Shown: positions 52,988 to 61,923 of the stretch, piece by piece
How the letters are laid out: every line of letters starts with the position of its first letter
Position numbering within the stretch: position 1 is the first letter of the stretch
DNA from: Sphingopyxis sp. LC81
GTDB lineage: Bacteria > Pseudomonadota > Alphaproteobacteria > Sphingomonadales > Sphingomonadaceae
Direction: 5' to 3'
Assembly: GCF_000756375.1 (NCBI RefSeq)
Contig: NZ_JNFD01000002.1
Span: forward strand, 186,001-250,000
DNA: 64,000 nucleotides
Position numbers and translations under genes: made by a program
The notes under the pieces: generated by a model
Told to the model about the DNA's origin: nothing
The model's input: the letters and a program-made list of their open reading frames with translations, nothing else
The model's database searches: none

Positions 52988-54301
52988 ATGACGCAGGCCA
53001 TAACAGCGGGATCGGCGCCGCCGGTGCCCAGGACGGGGCGCTATCGCTGGCTAATCGTCGCGCTGCTGTTCGCCGCAACGACGGTCAACTATATCGACCG
53101 CACGATGCTCGGCCTGCTGGCGCCCGTCCTTGGCGACGAGATGCGGTGGAGCGAGAATGACTATGGCAACATCGTCATGGCGTTTCAGGCCGCCTATGCG
53201 CTCGGCTTCCTGTTGATGGGCTGGCTGATCGACCGCTTCGGGCCCAAGATCGGCTACAGCATTGCGATCGCCATCTGGACGATCGGCCATGTCGCCCATG
53301 GTTTCGCGGGGTCGATCGCCTCCTTCATGGCTGCGCGCGTCGTCCTCGGGGTCGGCGAGGCGGGGCATTTCCCCGCCGTCGTTCGCGCGTCGAGCGAATG
53401 GTTTCCCCAAAAGGAACGCGCGTTTGCGATCGGCTGGGTCAACAGTGCAACGACGATCGGGGTCATTTTGACCGCGCCGACGATCTGGCTGTTCATGGTC
53501 TGGGCGGGTTTCGACTGGCGTCAGACCTTCATCTACACCGGCGCATTCGGCGCCATCCTGCTGATATTGTGGCTGTGGCTCTACAGCAATCCGCGTGAGG
53601 GCGGGAAGGTCAGCGATGCCGAACTCGCGTGGATCGAGCATGATCCGCCCGAGCAGGTCCAGCGCCTCGGCTGGTCGAAAATCGTCACCAAGCGCGAGGC
53701 ATGGGCGTTCGCGGTCGCGAAATTCCTTATCGACCCCGTCTGGTATCTGATGCTGTTCTGGCTGCCCAAATATTTCGCCAGCACCTATGATGTCGACCTC
53801 AAGGTCGTGCTGCTGCCAATGATCATCATGTACCTGCTCTCCGACGTCGGCAGTATCGCGGGCGGCTGGCTCTCCTCGAAGCTGATCCAGCGCGGGCGCA
53901 CCCCCAATTTCGCGCGCAAGCTGACGATGGTGATCGCCGGTTGTTTCGTCCTGCCCCTGTTGTTCGTCACCGGCCTCGACAATATGTGGCTGGCCATCGT
54001 CCTGATCGGTCTCGCGCTCGCCGGGCATCAGGCCTTTTCATCGACGATCCTGTCGATCCCGCCCGACATGTTCCCCAAACGCGCGGTCGGATCGGTGATC
54101 GGACTTGGCGGCTTTATGGGCGGCGTTGGCGGCATGATCATGGCGAAGTCGACCGGGCTCGTGCTCGATGCGACAAACGGCAATTACACGATCATCTTCG
54201 CTGTATGCACGACGGTCTATTTCCTCGCCGTGCTGGCACTCCATCTCCTCAGTCCGCGCCTGACGCCGGTCACTGTCGAAATCGAAGGCACCCCCGCATG
54301 A
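52988..54301 (+). CDS. exuT: MFS transporter, ExuT-like hexuronate:H+ symporter
   Basis: 437 residues from ATG 52988 (GGGAGAGA upstream). Twelve membrane segments; 'NYIDRTMLGLLAPVLGDEMRWSENDYGNIVMAFQAAYALGFLLMGWLIDRFGPKIG' and 'RVVLGVGEAGHFPAVVRASSEWFP' are signatures of the anion:cation symporter (ACS) branch holding ExuT and related acid-sugar carriers. It brings glucuronate or galacturonate across the inner membrane. Its stop overlaps uxaC by 4 bp, so the assignment to uronates is strong. Confidence 0.88.
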   Translation: MTQAITAGSAPPVPRTGRYRWLIVALLFAATTVNYIDRTMLGLLAPVLGDEMRWSENDYGNIVMAFQAAYALGFLLMGWLIDRFGPKIGYSIAIAIWTIGHVAHGFAGSIASFMAARVVLGVGEAGHFPAVVRASSEWFPQKERAFAIGWVNSATTIGVILTAPTIWLFMVWAGFDWRQTFIYTGAFGAILLILWLWLYSNPREGGKVSDAELAWIEHDPPEQVQRLGWSKIVTKREAWAFAVAKFLIDPVWYLMLFWLPKYFASTYDVDLKVVLLPMIIMYLLSDVGSIAGGWLSSKLIQRGRTPNFARKLTMVIAGCFVLPLLFVTGLDNMWLAIVLIGLALAGHQAFSSTILSIPPDMFPKRAVGSVIGLGGFMGGVGGMIMAKSTGLVLDATNGNYTIIFAVCTTVYFLAVLALHLLSPRLTPVTVEIEGTPA

Positions 54302-55710
54302 CCCGCCCGTTTCAGCTTCACCCCGATCGCCTGTTTCCGTCCGACCCGGCGCAGCGCGATATTTGCCGGCGCCTTTATGCCGAAGTTGCCGACCTGCCGA
54401 TCGTCAGTCCGCACGGGCATACCGATCCGGCGTGGTTCGCGGGTAACGCATCGTTCGGCAATGCCGCCGAGTTCCTGCTGCATCCCGACCATTATGCGTT
54501 CCGGATGCTCTATTCGCAGGGCATTTCGCTCGATGCGCTGGGGGTCCGTAACAAGGGCGCCGACCCGCGCGAAAGCTGGCGGATCTTCGCGCAAAACTAC
54601 CATCTCTTCCGCGGCACGCCGACGCGCATGTGGATGGACTGGGTGTTCGCCGAGGCGTTCGGGTTCGATGTGCAATTCGCGGGCGAGACGTCGGACCTCT
54701 ATTACGACCTGATCACCGAGAAACTCGCGACCGATGCCTTCCGCCCCCGCGCGCTGTACGACCGGTACGGGATCGAGGTGATCGCGACGACCGAAAGCCC
54801 GCTCGATACGCTCGAGCACCACGCGGCCATTCGCAGCGCCAACGCAAGCGGCGAGTGGGCGGGGCGGGTGGTCACCGCCTATCGGCCCGACCCGGTGGTC
54901 GATCCCGAATTTGAGGGTTTCCACGACAATCTGGCGCGCTTCTCCGACCTCTCGGGCGAAGACGCCTATAGCTACGCGGGCTATCTCGCCGCGCACCGGG
55001 GTCGCCGCGCCTTCTTTGCCGAGATGGGTGCGACCTCGACCGACCATGGCCACCCGACCGCGGCGACCGCCGATCTGTCGGACGCCGAGGCCGAAGCCCT
55101 CTTCGCGCGCGTCACCGGGGGCAGCGTCAGTGCCGCCGATGCCGAACTGTTCCGCGCGCATATGCTGACGGTGATGGCGGGGATGAGCCTCGACGACGGG
55201 CTCGTGATGCAGATCCATCCGGGCAGTTTCCGCAACCACAACCCGTGGCTGTTCGACCATTATGGCCGCGACAAGGGCGCCGATATTCCCACGAGCACCG
55301 ACTATGTTCACGCGCTGCGCCCATTGCTTGGGCGTTATGGCAATGAGGCCGGGCTGACGATCATCCTCTTCACCTTGGATGAGACGAGCTACGCGCGCGA
55401 ACTCGCGCCGCTCGCGGGCCATTATCCGGCGCTGAAGCTCGGCCCCGCATGGTGGTTCCACGACAGTCCCGAGGGCATGCGGCGCTTCCGCAGCCACACG
55501 ACCGAGACCGCCGGCTTCTACAACAGCGTCGGCTTCAACGACGACACGCGCGCCTTCCTGTCGATCCCCGCGCGCCACGACGTCGCGCGGCGCATCGACT
55601 GCGGCTTCCTCGCGCAGCTCGTCGCCGAGCATCGGATGGAGGAATGGGAGGCCGCCGAGCTTGCCGTCGACCTCAGCTATAATCTCGCCAAGGCGGCGTA
55701 CAAGCTGTGA
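54298..55710 (+). CDS. uxaC: glucuronate/uronate isomerase
   Basis: 470 residues, the usual UxaC length; start ATG 54298 overlaps the transporter stop (ATGA). The metal/active-site segment 'LPIVSPHGHTDPAWFAGN' near the N terminus and 'RGTPTRMWMDWVF', 'VIATTESPLDTLEHH', 'VTAYRPDPVVDPE' and 'HDVARRIDCGFLAQLVAEHRM' follow the family closely. It converts D-glucuronate to D-fructuronate (or galacturonate to tagaturonate) in the cytoplasm. With UxuB and ManD nearby, the glucuronate branch is indicated; there is no altronate (UxaB/UxaA) branch in the window. Confidence 0.95.
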   Translation: MTRPFQLHPDRLFPSDPAQRDICRRLYAEVADLPIVSPHGHTDPAWFAGNASFGNAAEFLLHPDHYAFRMLYSQGISLDALGVRNKGADPRESWRIFAQNYHLFRGTPTRMWMDWVFAEAFGFDVQFAGETSDLYYDLITEKLATDAFRPRALYDRYGIEVIATTESPLDTLEHHAAIRSANASGEWAGRVVTAYRPDPVVDPEFEGFHDNLARFSDLSGEDAYSYAGYLAAHRGRRAFFAEMGATSTDHGHPTAATADLSDAEAEALFARVTGGSVSAADAELFRAHMLTVMAGMSLDDGLVMQIHPGSFRNHNPWLFDHYGRDKGADIPTSTDYVHALRPLLGRYGNEAGLTIILFTLDETSYARELAPLAGHYPALKLGPAWWFHDSPEGMRRFRSHTTETAGFYNSVGFNDDTRAFLSIPARHDVARRIDCGFLAQLVAEHRMEEWEAAELAVDLSYNLAKAAYKL

Positions 55711-57029
55711 GGCTGTCGGCGCAAACGCCGCTCCCGGCGTCGGTACAGGCGCCGGGCTACGACCGCGAGCGCCAAGCCGCGGGGATCGTCCATATCGGCA
55801 TCGGCGCGTTCCACCGCGCGCATCAGGCGGCCTATACCGACGATGCGATGAACGCTGGCGACCGCGACTGGGGCATCATCGGCGTGTCGCTGCGCTCGGG
55901 TGACGTCGCGGCGCAGCTCAATCCGCAGGACGGGCTCTACACGGTGAGCATGCGCAGCGCCGCCGGAAGCGAATTGCGCGTGGTCGGCGCGGTTCAGCAT
56001 GTGCTGGTCGCGTCGAAAACGCCGCAGGCCGTGGTCGATGCGATTGCGGCCCCGACGACACACATCGTCAGCTTCACCGTCACCGAAAAGGGCTATCTGC
56101 GGCGTCCCGACGGATCGCTGGACCTCCCCGAGGCGGCGGGCAGTTCCAGCCTCTATCGCTTCGTCGCCGCAGGGCTCGCGGCGCGCAAGGCCGCAGGTTT
56201 TCCCGGACTGACGCTGCTCAGCTGCGACAATCTCGCGGGCAATGGCGCGGTGCTGCGCCGCCTGATGCGCGACTATCTCGCCGCCTATCATCCCGGCCTG
56301 TCGGCATGGTTCGACAGCGAATGCCGATGCCCCGCGACGATGATCGACCGCATCGTGCCCGCGACCACCGAGGCCGACCGTGCCGACGTCGAAGCTCAAC
56401 TCGGCGTGCGCGACGCGGGCGCAGTGGTCACCGAAGCTTTCAGCCAATGGGTCATCGAGGATGATTTCGCCGGTCTGCGCCCGCGCTGGGAAAAGGTGGG
56501 CGCCGAGCTTGTCGCCGATGTCGCACCCTATGAGACCGCAAAGCTACGCATGCTCAACGGCGCGCATTCGGCGCTCGCCTATATTGGACTTGGGGCAGGG
56601 CACGCATTTGTCCATCAGGCGATCGCCGATCCGGCGATCCGGCCGCTCATCGACCGGTTGATGCGCGAAGAGGCCGCGCCGACGATCGATGCCGCACCGG
56701 GGCAGGACCTTGCCGCCTATGCCGATGCGCTGCTCGACCGTTTCGCAAACCCCGCGCTCCACCACCGACTGATCCAGATCGCGATGGACGGCAGTCAGAA
56801 GATCCCGCAGCGCTGGCTCGAAACGCTCGCCTGGCATCAGCACCGCGGGCAGCGCTGCCGCTCGCTCGAAGCCGCAATCGCCGCATGGATCGCCTTCCTG
56901 CGCAGCGATCATCCCATCGACGACCCGCTCGCCGACAAGCTGCTCGAAGCGGCGGCCAGTCCAGATGTCATGGAACGCTTGTTCGGCGACGGCGGCCTGA
57001 TCACATCTGAATGGCGACCTGAAACCTAA
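55707..57029 (+). CDS. uxuB: D-mannonate oxidoreductase / fructuronate reductase
   Basis: 440 residues from GTG 55707, overlapping the uxaC stop by 4 bp. Member of the long-chain mannitol dehydrogenase family: 'GIVHIGIGAFHRAHQAAYTDDAM' is the NAD-binding start, 'HIVSFTVTEKGYL' and 'LSCDNLAGNGAVLRRL' the middle, and 'LRMLNGAHSALAYIG' contains the catalytic region. It reduces D-fructuronate to D-mannonate with NADH, feeding ManD. Last gene of the exuT-uxaC-uxuB operon; a hairpin-rich repeat follows within 5 bp. Confidence 0.92.
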   Translation: MRLSAQTPLPASVQAPGYDRERQAAGIVHIGIGAFHRAHQAAYTDDAMNAGDRDWGIIGVSLRSGDVAAQLNPQDGLYTVSMRSAAGSELRVVGAVQHVLVASKTPQAVVDAIAAPTTHIVSFTVTEKGYLRRPDGSLDLPEAAGSSSLYRFVAAGLAARKAAGFPGLTLLSCDNLAGNGAVLRRLMRDYLAAYHPGLSAWFDSECRCPATMIDRIVPATTEADRADVEAQLGVRDAGAVVTEAFSQWVIEDDFAGLRPRWEKVGAELVADVAPYETAKLRMLNGAHSALAYIGLGAGHAFVHQAIADPAIRPLIDRLMREEAAPTIDAAPGQDLAAYADALLDRFANPALHHRLIQIAMDGSQKIPQRWLETLAWHQHRGQRCRSLEAAIAAWIAFLRSDHPIDDPLADKLLEAAASPDVMERLFGDGGLITSEWRPET

Positions 57030-57033
57030 TCCT

Positions 57034-57117
57034 GTGCCCCTGCGAAGGCAGGGGCCCATCGCCTGCCGGTTCAAAATCGCACGGACCGGAGATGGGTCCC
57101 CGCCTTCGCGGGGACAC
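57034..57117. repeat. REP-like inverted repeat (CCCCGCGAAGGCGGGG type)
   Basis: Two 27-bp arms (57034-57060 and 57091-57117) match in inverted orientation at about 23 of 27 positions, separated by 30 bp. Each arm is itself a hairpin: CCCCTGCGAAGGCAGGGG and CCCCGCCTTCGCGGGG. Such 'GCGAAGGC' palindromes recur between genes in many sphingomonad genomes. Lying between convergent uxuB and manD, it may also stop transcription or protect mRNA ends. Confidence 0.75.
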
Positions 57118-57187
57118 GGAGAATTCGCAATACGCGTCTACTTCACCCCGGAACCAGAAACGCCCGGCTCTCCCGCACCTCGGCATC

Positions 57188-58396
57188 TCACCAGTTGAAC
57201 ATCGTTCCGTCTTCGAGCCGCGCGACGGGCAGATAGGCGGGCTGATAGGGGTATCTTGCCGCCAGCTTCTCATCGATATCGACGCCGTGGCCCGGTGCGT
57301 CACCCGCATACATATATCCCTGCCCGAAACGGTAGCTGTGCGGGAAGACTTCGTCGGTCTCGGGTGTGTGGCGCATATATTCCTGGATCCCGAAATTGGG
57401 GACCCAGCTATCGAAGTGGAGCGCCGCGCCCATGCACACCGGCGACAGGTCGGTCGCGCCATGGCTGCCCGTCTTGATCTGATAGATCGCGGCCAGGTCG
57501 GCGATCCGCCGCAAATGCGTGATCCCGCCGGCGTGGACCACGGTCGCGCGGATATAATCGATCAACTGGTTCTGGATCAGCTCCTTGCAGTCCCAGATCG
57601 TGTTGAAAATCTCGCCGACGGCCAGCGGGGTCGTCGTATGCTGGCGAATGAGCTTGAACGCTTCCTGGTTCTCCGCCGGGGTCGCATCTTCGAGCCAGAA
57701 TAATTTTGCGGGCTCCAGCGCTTTCCCGAGCTGGGCGGCCTCGATGGGTGTCATCCGATGATGGCCATCGTGGAGAAGATGATGCTCGAAGCCGTATGTA
57801 TCGCGGATTTTTTCGAACAATTTGGGGATGTGATCGAGATATTTCTTCGTATCCCAGATCGTCAGCGACGGCAGCGCGGCGTCGGCGGGCTCATAGAAAA
57901 GCTTGCCGCGGCCGACGCCATAGGCGTCCTTGATCCCGGGTACGCCCGATTGCGCGCGAATGGCTTTATATCCCAGGTCGATATACTGGCCGACGGCGTC
58001 GACGGTTTCGGCAATGTCGGCGCCATTGGCATGGCCATAGACCATCACGCCGTCGCGGCTCTTGCCGCCGAGCAGGTCGTAGATCGGCATGCCGGCCATC
58101 TTGCCCTTGATATCCCAAAGCGCGGTGTCGACCGCCGCGATCGCCGACATGGTGACGGGGCCGCGCCGCCAATAGGCGCCGCGATAGAGATACTGCCAGA
58201 TATCCTCGATCCGGCGCGGGTCCATCCCGATCAGGCAAGGGATGACATGGTCTTCGAGATAGGAAACGACCGAGAGTTCGCGCCCGTTCAGCGTCGCATC
58301 GCCGATTCCGAAAACCCCCTGATCGGTCTCGATTTTCAAGGTCACGAAATTGCGCCCGGGACATGTCACGATGACGCGGGCAGACTGGATCTTCAT
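57188..58396 (-). CDS. manD: D-mannonate dehydratase, enolase superfamily (ManD)
   Basis: 402 residues, same length as the structurally studied Novosphingobium enzyme as I recall it, and highly similar ('[22 protein letters not shown]', '[25 protein letters not shown]'). Catalytic residues are all present: Arg147 and Tyr159 on the lid side, metal ligands Asp210, Glu236 and Glu262, His212, and His312 in 'GSHGATD'. It dehydrates D-mannonate to KDG, replacing the unrelated UxuA. Leftward, with a perfect ExuR/UxuR-like palindrome 82 bp upstream of the start, so it has its own promoter although the TonB receptor lies upstream on the same strand. Confidence 0.96.
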   Translation of the reverse strand: MKIQSARVIVTCPGRNFVTLKIETDQGVFGIGDATLNGRELSVVSYLEDHVIPCLIGMDPRRIEDIWQYLYRGAYWRRGPVTMSAIAAVDTALWDIKGKMAGMPIYDLLGGKSRDGVMVYGHANGADIAETVDAVGQYIDLGYKAIRAQSGVPGIKDAYGVGRGKLFYEPADAALPSLTIWDTKKYLDHIPKLFEKIRDTYGFEHHLLHDGHHRMTPIEAAQLGKALEPAKLFWLEDATPAENQEAFKLIRQHTTTPLAVGEIFNTIWDCKELIQNQLIDYIRATVVHAGGITHLRRIADLAAIYQIKTGSHGATDLSPVCMGAALHFDSWVPNFGIQEYMRHTPETDEVFPHSYRFGQGYMYAGDAPGHGVDIDEKLAARYPYQPAYLPVARLEDGTMFNW

Positions 58397-58475
58397 GCTA
58401 TTTTCCTGTTCTCATTACGGGGTGCCAATCGGCTCCTCCCATTGTTCATAGCATCTGCCTTACCATTTTCAATAA

Positions 58476-58492
58476 AATTGGTAATACCAATT
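58476..58492. promoter_or_regulatory. perfect ExuR/UxuR-like operator before manD
   Basis: Site D: AATTGGT-AAT-ACCAATT, a perfect 17-bp palindrome with 7-bp arms. It is nearly the E. coli ExuR/UxuR consensus I recall (AAATTGGTATACCAATTT). It lies in the 219-bp gap between manD and the TonB receptor. Confidence 0.85.
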
Positions 58493-58615
58493 ATGACAAT
58501 TAATGGACCGGTTTTATCCTGTTTCCGGTGCCCACCGAGAGCGGTCGCCGTCCGCAACATATCGCCGCGAGCGTCGTCGGAAAACCGACCGATGCTCGCG
58601 GCGACAGGGAGAAGC

Positions 58616-61600
58616 TCAGAACTGGAAATTGACTGCCAGGCTGAACGTGCGGCCGAAATAGGAGGTGTAGAGCGGGTCTTTCCGCGTGGTGTCGGTGTAG
58701 AGGCGGTTGGTCTCGTTGGTAATGTTCGACACCTCGGCGATGAGCTTGATATTGTCGTTGATGTTGTACGAGGCCGAGGCGTCGACGAAGATCGAGCTCG
58801 CATTGACGTTCGCGTCGCTGTCGACCGGGCCCGGGATGCCGGTGAGGAACGCCGCGCGATAGTTGACCGTCGACCGGACGCTGAACTTGTCGTCCTCATA
58901 ATAGAGCGTGGCGCTGGCGGTTTCCGGCGAGAGGCCGACGAGCGGGGCCCTGCGCGTAATCGTCGGCGAGATGATGTAATTGATGTTCGAGCGCACCCGC
59001 GTGAAGTTGGCGAGCAAGCCGAAATTGCTGAGTGCCCCCGGCAGGAAACGGAACGGCAGCTGAAGGTTCGCCTCGAACCCGCGCAGCGGCCCGCCGTTGG
59101 TGTTGTTGCTGCGCGTTACATTGAAGAGTTCGTCGGGTGTGACACCCGTGCCCGTGCCCTCAAGCAGCGACAGCGGGAGCCCGAGCTCGCGGAACGGCAC
59201 CAGCTGGCTGGTATTCTGGATATAGGTCTCGATATTCTTGTAGAAATAGGCGACCGAGATCAGCGAACCGGGCGCGAAATACCATTCGAGCGCGGCGTCG
59301 ATCGTGTTGGCCCGGATCGGATCGAGATAGGGGTTGGTGATCGAGGCGGTGCGGATCACGATATTCGCGCTGCCGCTGGGGATGAGCTGCCCATAGGACG
59401 GACGCGACATCACGCGCGCCGCGGAGAAACGCGCGATAAGGTCGGGCGTGACGTCGAGCGCGAGGTTGATCGACGGCAGCCAGTCATCATAGCTACGCTC
59501 CACCGTCGAGATCACATATCGCGTGGGAAAGGGTGATCCGGCCGGCGCGGCGGTGGGGATGGGCCCATATGTGTCGAGGCTGGTGCGGACATAACGGACG
59601 CCCGCATCGCCGCGCAGCGCGAACGGCAAGACGTCTTCGGTGTCGAACTTCACCATGGCATAGCCCGAAGTGTATTTTTCTTCGACCCCGCCATAAGTGC
59701 CCTTGGCGCACTCCAGATTGCAATATTGGTAGCTGCTGAAGTTCACCGCTTCGCGGAACTTGTCCGGATCGATCGCGACGAAATCCTGCATCTGGCCGTC
59801 CAGATTCTTGCCGATCCCTTTCGTCACGAAGGTGATGTCGGCGAGCGACACGCCCGCGGGGAGCAACTGCGGCAACGACTGGGCGGGGATCAGCTGTCGC
59901 TCGCGCGCGGTGTATTTGTTGGTGCGATACTGGCCGCCCACCTGAACGGTGAAGTTCGGCGCCGCCTCCCACTCCGCGTTGAGTTCGAAGGTCTTGCTGA
60001 CGATCGTGTTTTTACGGACGAAGTTCGAAATCTGTCCGCGCTGCGTGCCGTCGCGCAGCGGCGGGCCAAAGAGGAAATTGGCCGGATTGGTCAGGTCGAT
60101 GCCGTAACCGATCTTCGGGACGTCCGGATTGTCGCGGAAGTCGATCGAGAAATTATCGGTATCGTTCGAATCGATCGCGACCTGGAGGCGGTCGACGTTC
60201 AATTTGGAATCGTTGATGCCGGCCAGGCCGAAGACGCGGAACGTGTCGGAGAAGCGATGGTCGAAGTTGAGGTTCACCTGGCGGAAGGTCGAGGTGAAAC
60301 GCTCGTCCTGCATTTCCGATCGCAGGTCGACGCCGTCCCACAGGCCGTGGATCAGCGACCCGTTGTCGTCGACTTCGATGTCGCGGATTGACATCATCGG
60401 CTGGCCGTTGTTCGAGGCGGTGCGGCCCATCGAGCGCGCATCGAGCATCGTGTCGAGGCGATTGACCTTGAAGCGAGAATAGAGGCCGTCGAGCGAAATA
60501 TCGGTGTCGTCGGTGGGTTTCCATTGCAGCGTCAGCGACCCGGCCATGCGCTCCTGATTCTGGCTGCCCTTCACCGGACGGGGCAGGCGCGGCAGGAACA
60601 CTCCGCCACCCGGGCGGCCCGACACGCCCGTGCGGCTCATGATATAGTCGTAGGCTGCCTTGGTGCTGGTGCGCGGGTTGCCGGCGCTGCAGTTATTGGC
60701 GTCGGCGCCGACCGGGGTGCCGCTATTGGCATAGCCCGGCGCCGGGCTGTTCACAGGCACGCCGCCATAGGTGTAGCCGACAGGCGTACAAAAGGGGAAG
60801 ATGATGCCGCCCGGCTGCTGTTGCCCAGCGACGTAGGACGGCAGAATGTCGACCGCCGAATAGGCATATTCGTCGATGTGGCGCTTCGAATAGGCGAGGC
60901 TGGCGAGCACCCCGAAAGTGTCGCCGAACTGTTTGGAAACGAGCGCGGACAGCCGCGGATCGGCCTTTTTGCTGATGTCGTTGTAGATTCCGCGCGCCGT
61001 GCCCGAGAAGACGAAGTCCTCCTTCTGGTCGAACGGCCGGGGTGCACGCAGGTCGACCGTCGCGCCGAGTGAGCCTTCCTCGACATCGGCGGAGGTCGTC
61101 TTGCGGACCGAAAGCGCGGAGAAAATTTCGGTCGGGAAGGTCACGAAGTCGAACGAGCGCCCCGTGGCGACGCCGCCGCGGATATCGCTGCCGCTGACCT
61201 GCGAGGTGCCCTCCATCCCGTTGATCCGCACGCGGGTGAATTGTGCGCCGAGGCCGCGAACCGAGATATTGCGCCCCTCGCCGCCATCGCCGCGCGACAA
61301 GGCGACGCCAGGAATGCGCTGCATCGATTCGGCGAGGTTTGAATCGGGAAATTTGCCGATGTCTTCGGCGACGATACTATCGACCGCCGCAGTTTCCTGG
61401 CGTTTCAGGTTCAGCGCGCTGTTTAGCGAACCACGGAAACCGGTGACGATGATCTCCTGCGTGTCGGCCGGGGGGGATTCGGTATTCTCGTCTGTCGCGC
61501 TGGTTTGTTCGACCGGTGCTTGCGCGGCCGTCTGGCCGTGGGCCGGCGACATGATCAGCAAGCTCATCAGACTCGTTGAAATAAGCAGGTGGCGCCTGCT

Positions 61601-61618
61601 GCAGCTCTCGCGACTCAT
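58616..61618 (-). CDS. TonB-dependent receptor, Caulobacter-type (carbohydrate uptake)
   Basis: 1000 residues from ATG 61616-61618, with AAGGGAGAG upstream. Signal peptide to about AHG-Q29; TonB-contact segment 'EIIVTGFRGSLNSALNLKRQ' at 55-74; then 'AVDSIVAEDIGKFPDSNLAESMQRIPGVAL', the hallmark of the long TIGR01782-type receptors associated with oligosaccharide import. C terminus 'GRTFSLAVNFQF'. This class differs from the five shorter receptors elsewhere in the window. Given its neighbours it probably imports a uronate-containing glycoside. An operator-like site lies 196 bp upstream. Confidence 0.93.
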   Translation of the reverse strand: MSRESCSRRHLLISTSLMSLLIMSPAHGQTAAQAPVEQTSATDENTESPPADTQEIIVTGFRGSLNSALNLKRQETAAVDSIVAEDIGKFPDSNLAESMQRIPGVALSRGDGGEGRNISVRGLGAQFTRVRINGMEGTSQVSGSDIRGGVATGRSFDFVTFPTEIFSALSVRKTTSADVEEGSLGATVDLRAPRPFDQKEDFVFSGTARGIYNDISKKADPRLSALVSKQFGDTFGVLASLAYSKRHIDEYAYSAVDILPSYVAGQQQPGGIIFPFCTPVGYTYGGVPVNSPAPGYANSGTPVGADANNCSAGNPRTSTKAAYDYIMSRTGVSGRPGGGVFLPRLPRPVKGSQNQERMAGSLTLQWKPTDDTDISLDGLYSRFKVNRLDTMLDARSMGRTASNNGQPMMSIRDIEVDDNGSLIHGLWDGVDLRSEMQDERFTSTFRQVNLNFDHRFSDTFRVFGLAGINDSKLNVDRLQVAIDSNDTDNFSIDFRDNPDVPKIGYGIDLTNPANFLFGPPLRDGTQRGQISNFVRKNTIVSKTFELNAEWEAAPNFTVQVGGQYRTNKYTARERQLIPAQSLPQLLPAGVSLADITFVTKGIGKNLDGQMQDFVAIDPDKFREAVNFSSYQYCNLECAKGTYGGVEEKYTSGYAMVKFDTEDVLPFALRGDAGVRYVRTSLDTYGPIPTAAPAGSPFPTRYVISTVERSYDDWLPSINLALDVTPDLIARFSAARVMSRPSYGQLIPSGSANIVIRTASITNPYLDPIRANTIDAALEWYFAPGSLISVAYFYKNIETYIQNTSQLVPFRELGLPLSLLEGTGTGVTPDELFNVTRSNNTNGGPLRGFEANLQLPFRFLPGALSNFGLLANFTRVRSNINYIISPTITRRAPLVGLSPETASATLYYEDDKFSVRSTVNYRAAFLTGIPGPVDSDANVNASSIFVDASASYNINDNIKLIAEVSNITNETNRLYTDTTRKDPLYTSYFGRTFSLAVNFQF

Positions 61619-61762
61619 TCTTCTCTCCCTTCGGCCTGCACCAAGATCCGTCGCCCTTTTGTGATCGGGGCGACCGATTTGACGTCGTGTGTCCTGTTGC
61701 CGGATAGACTTGTCAGTCCAATTTGGCAAGAGTGCCTTACCAATTATCGGAATGACAGGGAT

Positions 61763-61826
61763 TATGCGCAGATTTCGCGCATATATGCAGCCGTCATCGC
61801 GCATTCTTGGTATTTGGTCAGGCCAA
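61763..61826. promoter_or_regulatory. ExuR/UxuR-like site and second palindrome before the carbohydrate receptor
   Basis: Site F: TTGGT-CAG-GCCAA (61814-61826), 12 of 13 to the consensus. A separate 21-bp inverted repeat TATGCGC-N7-GCGCATA occupies 61763-61783, closer to the receptor. The 305-bp gap 61619-61923 otherwise contains CCAATTTGG at 61718-61726, a lone ACCAATTAT half-site at 61739-61747, and a short hairpin (61898-61913, CCCTCT/AGAGGG) after the HlyD gene. No gene was seen in it. Confidence 0.65.
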
Positions 61827-61923
61827 TATTGGCGCCATGGAATGGACCGGCCCGCATTAAAATGTGGGCTCCATGATGCCGTGCGTCATCGGCGCTTCCC
61901 TCTCTTCAGAGGGGAGAAGGCGT

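Noticed and set aside
61718..61747. CCAATTTGG and ACCAATTAT as further ExuR-like operators
   Set aside because: The first has the half-sites in the opposite order and the second has only one good half; neither fits TTGGT-N3-ACCAA.
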